Notes under the pieces: generated by a model
The model's database searches: none
Seen by the model: only the letters and a program-made list of their open reading frames with translations
What the model was told of the DNA's origin: nothing
Part shown: positions 20,109-24,021 of the stretch, one piece after another
Layout: the number at the start of each line of letters is the position of its first letter
Position numbering within the stretch: position 1 is the first letter of the stretch
IMG/VR virus record: IMGVR_UViG_3300010354_000652
Location: 1 to 24,021 of that record
Direction: 5' to 3' (one strand)
DNA from: a virus
Length of the DNA: 24,021 nucleotides
Position numbers and translations under genes: made by a program

Positions 20109-21846
20109 AAGTCAGCTCCCGTTTAAGGAAATCGAAGGTCCGGTAAAGGAACGGCGTCAGGTCGAGGCGAGCGTCCGCGAGGAGCGGCAGGTTCGGCGCC
20201 TGCGGATGCGGCGTCTGCTGCATCGCTCCAATGAGGCCCAGGAACGTTGAGATGCTCTGCTGGGTAGCCTGGGCCAGCCTGAATGGGTACCCGTTCAGCA
20301 TAGCGCTCCGTTCCTCGTCGGTTTTGCTCGGGAAGAGGTAGCGCAGCGCCTCGATCGAGTTGACCCCCAGCTCCTGGAGGTTGCGGACCACGATCGAGTT
20401 GTTGAGGATGTCGTCGGTCGATTCCTCGAACACTGGCCCCCGCCAGCGCCACTCGACGCGACGGTCGCCATCTGGGATCAATCCGACCACGCCGGATGGC
20501 AGCTTCTGGGCCTCGATGGCCTTGTCGATGGCCGTCGCGACCTTTCCTTCAAAGGCCTCGAAGGCCTGCAGGAAGTCCTGTCGAGCCTTCTCGTAGGCCT
20601 CCCGATCCCCGTCCATCTCCTCGAGGATTGGCGGCTGCGGGACCTTGATCTTGGCGGCGATGGCAAAACTCTCCCGGAAGATCCGCTCCTCGTTGTGGAT
20701 CATCAGGGCCAGCAGCTTGCAAAGCCCGTAGGTCAGCAGGCCGCGGCACTTTCGTGAGGCGGTCGTTGCCGCCCGTCCGAAGAGGCTCTTGATCTCGTAG
20801 GCCGTGGCCCCGGAGCTGATCCCGAGCTCGTCGACCCCGCCCAGGGCCGTGCGAACTTCCTCGCGGTACTGCCTGGCGTAGAGGTTCTGGTCGCCGCTGA
20901 CGGCATTCGGGGTGATGTACTGGACACGGTCAGTCGCCTCCAGGTTGGCGATCAGGCGCGGGACTCGGACGCCGCCGTCGAGGGTCGGGGCCCCGGTAAC
21001 CGAGAACCGGCTGCTGGGGCGGTCAGCCGAGGAGAAGCCACTTCTGCTGCTGATCGTCGGGCGCTGCAGCGCACTGTCGCCTCCGGCCTCCACCAGGTCG
21101 TGCCGCGGGCGGCTGGAGACCAGTGTCGGATTGCCATAGAAGCGGATGTTCTCCCGGATGTTCTTGACCAGGCCGTCGTGCACCATGATGTGCCCCTCAT
21201 GGCCGGCGAAGTCCCCGGTGGCGTCCATGCCCGTGGCGCGCATCCAGTTGAACGCCTCGACAGCCGGGATGAACCCCAGGGAGTTGCGGGTCGTGCGCCG
21301 CTGAAGGCTGACCGCCGCCGGCGGCATCGGCGTGTCGAAGGACGGCTTTTCGCTCGAGATCGACTCGATCAGTTCGTCGCGGCGAACCCTCAGTCGCACG
21401 TACTTCTGGGCGACGCCCCCAGGCGCCAGGGCCCCGGTCGCACCGATCTCGGCGCGAGCCCGGTAGGAGTAGATCAGGTCAAGCTCCTCGAGCTGCTCGC
21501 TGGCGTCGTAGTAGGCGCGGTAGTTCTCCTTGGAGAACCACATGATTCGATAGGAGTCTCCGACCGGCCGAAAGAACCAGAGGCCGACCCCCTGGCAGAT
21601 GAAGTCATCGACAATGCCCTCGAGACGCTGATCGATCTCGTTCTCCTCGATGATCCGCTCGAGGAAGCTGCGCCGGAAGCCGTAGGTGTCCTGCCGGGGG
21701 TAGAACTCGACCCCCTGGCGAAGCATGAACATCCGCATCTGGGCCAGATGCCCGGACACGATCGTCGTATCAGCTGATGCGTCCGCACGACGCTCGCGCG
21801 CTGCTTCGACGATCTCGTTGAAGCGGTTCGGATCTTGGGTACGCAT
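19633..21846 (-). CDS. Portal protein
   Basis: This 737-aa protein would form the dodecameric ring at the unique capsid vertex through which DNA is packaged and ejected. The N-terminal part (RRSFLERIIEENEIDQRLEGIVDDFICQG) and core (LGGVDELGISSGATAYEIKSLFGRAAT) fit large phage portals of the cyanophage type. Residues 385-450 form a long helical region (HNEERIFRESFAIAAKIKV...KARQDFLQAFEAFEGK). The last 158 residues are Gly/Pro/Arg-rich and overlap the scaffold-like gene in another frame; AAGSGEPAELDPIQRARVG in this part still looks portal-like. It follows TerL with a 37-base gap containing CTAGGATG. ATG 21846. Confidence 0.88.
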   Translation of the reverse strand: MRTQDPNRFNEIVEAARERRADASADTTIVSGHLAQMRMFMLRQGVEFYPRQDTYGFRRSFLERIIEENEIDQRLEGIVDDFICQGVGLWFFRPVGDSYRIMWFSKENYRAYYDASEQLEELDLIYSYRARAEIGATGALAPGGVAQKYVRLRVRRDELIESISSEKPSFDTPMPPAAVSLQRRTTRNSLGFIPAVEAFNWMRATGMDATGDFAGHEGHIMVHDGLVKNIRENIRFYGNPTLVSSRPRHDLVEAGGDSALQRPTISSRSGFSSADRPSSRFSVTGAPTLDGGVRVPRLIANLEATDRVQYITPNAVSGDQNLYARQYREEVRTALGGVDELGISSGATAYEIKSLFGRAATTASRKCRGLLTYGLCKLLALMIHNEERIFRESFAIAAKIKVPQPPILEEMDGDREAYEKARQDFLQAFEAFEGKVATAIDKAIEAQKLPSGVVGLIPDGDRRVEWRWRGPVFEESTDDILNNSIVVRNLQELGVNSIEALRYLFPSKTDEERSAMLNGYPFRLAQATQQSISTFLGLIGAMQQTPHPQAPNLPLLADARLDLTPFLYRTFDFLKRELTYAGQFGDAAGSGEPAELDPIQRARVGAGLPIDAPGTDAADFVPDAAQLPAAGGSGGSGSLAGGVREPVRPFERDAPIPSPGALLARDPVGSRLPGALPFGSTQLPAGTQLGDADLLSPSNAGVFAELSERVAKRRSARSERAKPAGRRTGRPVSERRQ

Positions 21847-21851
21847 GACTG

Positions 21852-21859
21852 CATCCTAG
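21852..21859 (-). promoter_or_regulatory. CTAGNATS motif, immediately upstream of portal
   Basis: CTAGGATG on the minus strand, only five bases before the portal ATG. If TAGGAT were a -10 element, transcription would begin at or near the start codon, giving an almost leaderless mRNA. That makes this the least certain of the six as a promoter. Confidence 0.35.
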
Positions 21860-21883
21860 GGATGGCGGCCCTTGTGAGCCCCT

Positions 21884-23428
21884 TCACTCGATGTGTATCC
21901 GGCCGCGACGGCAGGCCCGGTCGAGCAGGATCTGCAGTGCGTCTGCGCAGTCGTCGTGCGGGGCGTTGCCAAGGTTGACGACCTCGTCGAAGACGACCCT
22001 GAAGTCCCGGTACTTGTTGAAGATGACCCGGCCGGTCTCGAACAGGCCCATGATGCCGCGGAAGCGGGCCAGCTTGTCGCCACGGACGCCGGTGACTGGC
22101 GAGACGCGCAGGTTCATCAAGGGCTGTCGCGCCAGGCTCGACTCCTGGTGTGCGATGCGCTTGAAGTCGCCCTCGAACGACTTCTGGTAGGCGACCGCCT
22201 CGGGCCAGATCGTGACGTCCGAGCCCGTCGGCAGGTAGCGACCGTCGGAGTCCTGGTCCAGCAGGTTCCACTCGTGAAGCAGCTCGCAGAGGGCCTCGAT
22301 CTTCTCGATGTTGCCCATGCTGCGGATCCTGACCTTGTCGATCACGTAGAAGGTGTCGCCGTCCAGGCCGCCCAGCATGAACACCGTGTAGTCGTTCCGC
22401 TCCCTCAGGCCCGACGACAGGTCAACGCCAACGCCGATCAGGTCGAACTGGTCCGGGATCTGGCCCCGGATGAACAGCTCCGGGGAGATGCCCAGCTCGG
22501 TCGAGCGGACGGCTCGGTTCATGTACTGATACGCGAAGGCGACCCGATCCTTGTCCTGCAGCCCGAGCAGGTATTCGAGCGACCACCATTCCGGCCAATA
22601 CGACCGAGGAACGCCCTCGTCGTCGTAGACAAGGGCCGCCTGGACCATGACCTTCCAGCCGTTGCGCTCGATGAAGGTCGTCGCGAAGACGTCGTCGAAG
22701 TGGAAGCGGGTTCCCAGGGCGATGGCCCGAGCGCCCTGGAACATGGTCGGAACGATGACGCTGTTCCAGTTGGCCTCCATCTCACGCCGGATCTCCGGGT
22801 TCTCGATCGACTTCTTCGACTTGATCAGGTCGTCCAGGATGACCAGGCTGGACCGCTTGGAAGTGATGGCACCCGCCAGGCCGGCGCACGCCAGGGTGAA
22901 GGCGTCCTCGCCGCGGACGTCGATGCCGGCATGCTCGAAGTCGATCGACCAAAGCTCGTCGCTGGTGCGCGTCTTGGACAGCCGGACGCAGGGGAAGATC
23001 TCCTGGTAGGCGTCCGACTGGATCGTGTTCTTGATCGCAGCGCTCTTGCCACGCGCAACGTCGACGATGAAGGAGACGTAGAGAATCCGCAGCAGCTTCT
23101 TGGCCAGTGTGTGCCGACCGATCACCCAGGCCAGCAGCAGGCCGACGACCGTGCTCTTGGCTGAGCCCCTCGGGCTCAGCAGACAGGTATCCAGGCCAGC
23201 GACATCCAGCAGGTGCTCATTGCTCTCTCCGGTGACCAGTTCCCGATGCCACTCGAGCATGTGCGGCGCGGGCGGCTTGCCCATTGCTGTGCAAAAAGCC
23301 CCGAAGTCCTCGCGGGCCCGTCGCACTCGCTCGCTGACGACCTCTACCTCGCTCATGGACTGCGGTACTCGCCGCGCCACCAGGCGAGCGGAGCGCTTGT
23401 GTGCCCGGGCGAGCGCAAGATCAGCCAT
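21884..23428 (-). CDS. terL: Terminase large subunit (TerL)
   Basis: This 514-aa packaging motor has an N-terminal ATPase with Walker A SPRGSAKST (residues 85-93), Walker B LVILDD (195-200) and coupling motif GTRF (239-242). The C-terminal RNase H-like nuclease shows D336 in GVGVDLSSG and the final acidic cluster NAPHDDCADAL (488-498). It would cleave concatemeric DNA and drive it through the portal. ATG 23428 follows the small-subunit stop by 21 bases. A second in-frame ATG at 23356 (MSEVEVVSERVRRARE) could be the true start, since the first 24 residues are a basic extension. Length and motifs are normal for the family. Confidence 0.95.
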   Translation of the reverse strand: MADLALARAHKRSARLVARRVPQSMSEVEVVSERVRRAREDFGAFCTAMGKPPAPHMLEWHRELVTGESNEHLLDVAGLDTCLLSPRGSAKSTVVGLLLAWVIGRHTLAKKLLRILYVSFIVDVARGKSAAIKNTIQSDAYQEIFPCVRLSKTRTSDELWSIDFEHAGIDVRGEDAFTLACAGLAGAITSKRSSLVILDDLIKSKKSIENPEIRREMEANWNSVIVPTMFQGARAIALGTRFHFDDVFATTFIERNGWKVMVQAALVYDDEGVPRSYWPEWWSLEYLLGLQDKDRVAFAYQYMNRAVRSTELGISPELFIRGQIPDQFDLIGVGVDLSSGLRERNDYTVFMLGGLDGDTFYVIDKVRIRSMGNIEKIEALCELLHEWNLLDQDSDGRYLPTGSDVTIWPEAVAYQKSFEGDFKRIAHQESSLARQPLMNLRVSPVTGVRGDKLARFRGIMGLFETGRVIFNKYRDFRVVFDEVVNLGNAPHDDCADALQILLDRACRRGRIHIE

Positions 23429-23449
23429 GGCGGCCAGCGTAGCCCCCGA

Positions 23450-23971
23450 CTACCGCTCGTCGCTGACCTGACTCCAGAAGGACTCGTAGGCCTGCTCCAG
23501 GGCGGCCTTCATCTCCTCGTTCTCATTGAACATGTCCTGCAGGATGCGCAGCAAGCGATCCGCGCCAGTGAGCAGCAGGCCGCGCCGATCAACCCCGCGG
23601 CCGATGCGGTCGACCTCGACCAGGTGGCCGCGCAGCTCCTTGGACAGCGAGGCGATGTTGCGAGCCGCGTCCTGGGGTTTGACCGCGGTGACCCCATCTG
23701 CGTCGGCGGTCCCGGAATCGCGCAGCACGGCGATGTCGCTCTCGAGTCTGATCGCCTCAGCCAGTAGCATCTTGCGCCGATCGAGCCGCGGGTAGCGCTT
23801 CTGCAGCCAGGTCTCCAACTGCAGGAAGTCGCCTTCGTAACCCAGGGCGCAGGCGTACATCCAGGCCTGGATCGGAGAATCACGGCTTTCGCAGGCGACC
23901 AGGAAGCGCTCCCGCTGGCCGTTGTCCAGAGACGAGAGGAACCCGGCGACGTCCGGGTGATCCTCAGCCAT
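23450..23971 (-). CDS. Putative terminase small subunit, 173 aa
   Basis: A helical, acidic protein directly upstream of TerL. The N-terminal part (LSSLDNGQRERFLVACESRDSPIQAWMYACALGYEGD) is followed by a Trp-containing helix (LETWLQKRYPRLDRR) and long helices (LLAEAIRLESDIAVLRDS, NIASLSKELRGHLVEVDRIG, ending EEMKAALEQAYESFW). Position, size and the DNA-binding-like N-terminal helices fit a small terminase that recognises the packaging site and regulates TerL. The assignment rests on context and general pattern, not a diagnostic motif. ATG 23971 overlaps the upstream partial gene by eight bases. Confidence 0.65.
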   Translation of the reverse strand: MAEDHPDVAGFLSSLDNGQRERFLVACESRDSPIQAWMYACALGYEGDFLQLETWLQKRYPRLDRRKMLLAEAIRLESDIAVLRDSGTADADGVTAVKPQDAARNIASLSKELRGHLVEVDRIGRGVDRRGLLLTGADRLLRILQDMFNENEEMKAALEQAYESFWSQVSDER

Positions 23972-24021
23972 AGAAGTTCCTGCCGGTGTCGCGGATGTTG
24001 CGACGGTACATGGCGGACCTC
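23964..24021 (-). CDS. C-terminal end of an upstream gene (partial)
   Basis: A frame open from the right edge encodes RSAMYRRNIRDTGRNFYG and ends in TGA at 23964-23966. The stop overlaps the small-terminase start by eight bases, the kind of overlap seen elsewhere in this operon. Only about 18 residues are visible, so the product cannot be named. It could also be a stray open frame. Confidence 0.4.
   Translation of the reverse strand, partial: RSAMYRRNIRDTGRNFYG

Overview
The window looks like part of a GC-rich tailed-phage genome, either a temperate phage or a prophage. It holds large and putative small terminase subunits, portal, a scaffold-like protein, a major capsid protein, tail fibres and a tyrosine-recombinase integrase. 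The integrase active-site boxes (YGFRHAYAQR, then MGHTVASHHTAYRNW) and several virion proteins resemble those of cyanobacterial phages, so a Synechococcus/Cyanobium-type host is my inference, not something the sequence proves. I see no rRNA, tRNA, IS element or CRISPR array. No stretch longer than about 210 bases lacks a gene; the largest gap is 15794-15999.

Most genes lie on the minus strand and read from the right end to the left. From 24021 leftward: the tail end of an unknown gene, putative small terminase, TerL, portal, a Pro/Gln-rich scaffold-like protein whose start lies deep inside the portal frame, four small proteins (99, 43, 106 and 80 aa) and a YkuD-type L,D-transpeptidase. A plus-strand island (14580-17336) interrupts this head cluster. 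It holds two overlapping LAGLIDADG-type proteins, a 285-aa protein with C-terminal repeats and a small tail protein. The minus-strand morphogenesis genes then resume: major capsid, a 227-aa capsid-associated protein, a long intergenic hairpin, a helix-hairpin-helix protein, a helical 161-aa protein, a 534-aa Ala/Pro-rich protein, two small structural proteins, a 473-aa protein with a SWIM-like zinc signature, and a tail fibre of lower GC.

Left of that is a small module on both strands: a 56-aa protein, a plus-strand NrdR-like zinc ribbon, a 150-aa protein, a BPSL0761-like protein and the integrase. This module sits between two tail-fibre regions. The window ends inside a giant fibre of at least 978 aa with a pectin-lyase-like N-terminal region.

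Genes are tightly packed, with ATGA/TGATG overlaps and frequent GTG or TTG starts. The observations I rate highest are: (i) a short motif CTAGNAT(C/G), found at six gene boundaries, each correctly oriented and 6-50 nt upstream of a start codon, a candidate phage promoter; (ii) the overlapping LAGLIDADG pair, in which the second protein has lost both catalytic acids; (iii) the 476-nt portal/scaffold overlap; (iv) the phage-borne YkuD enzyme and the SWIM-like virion protein.
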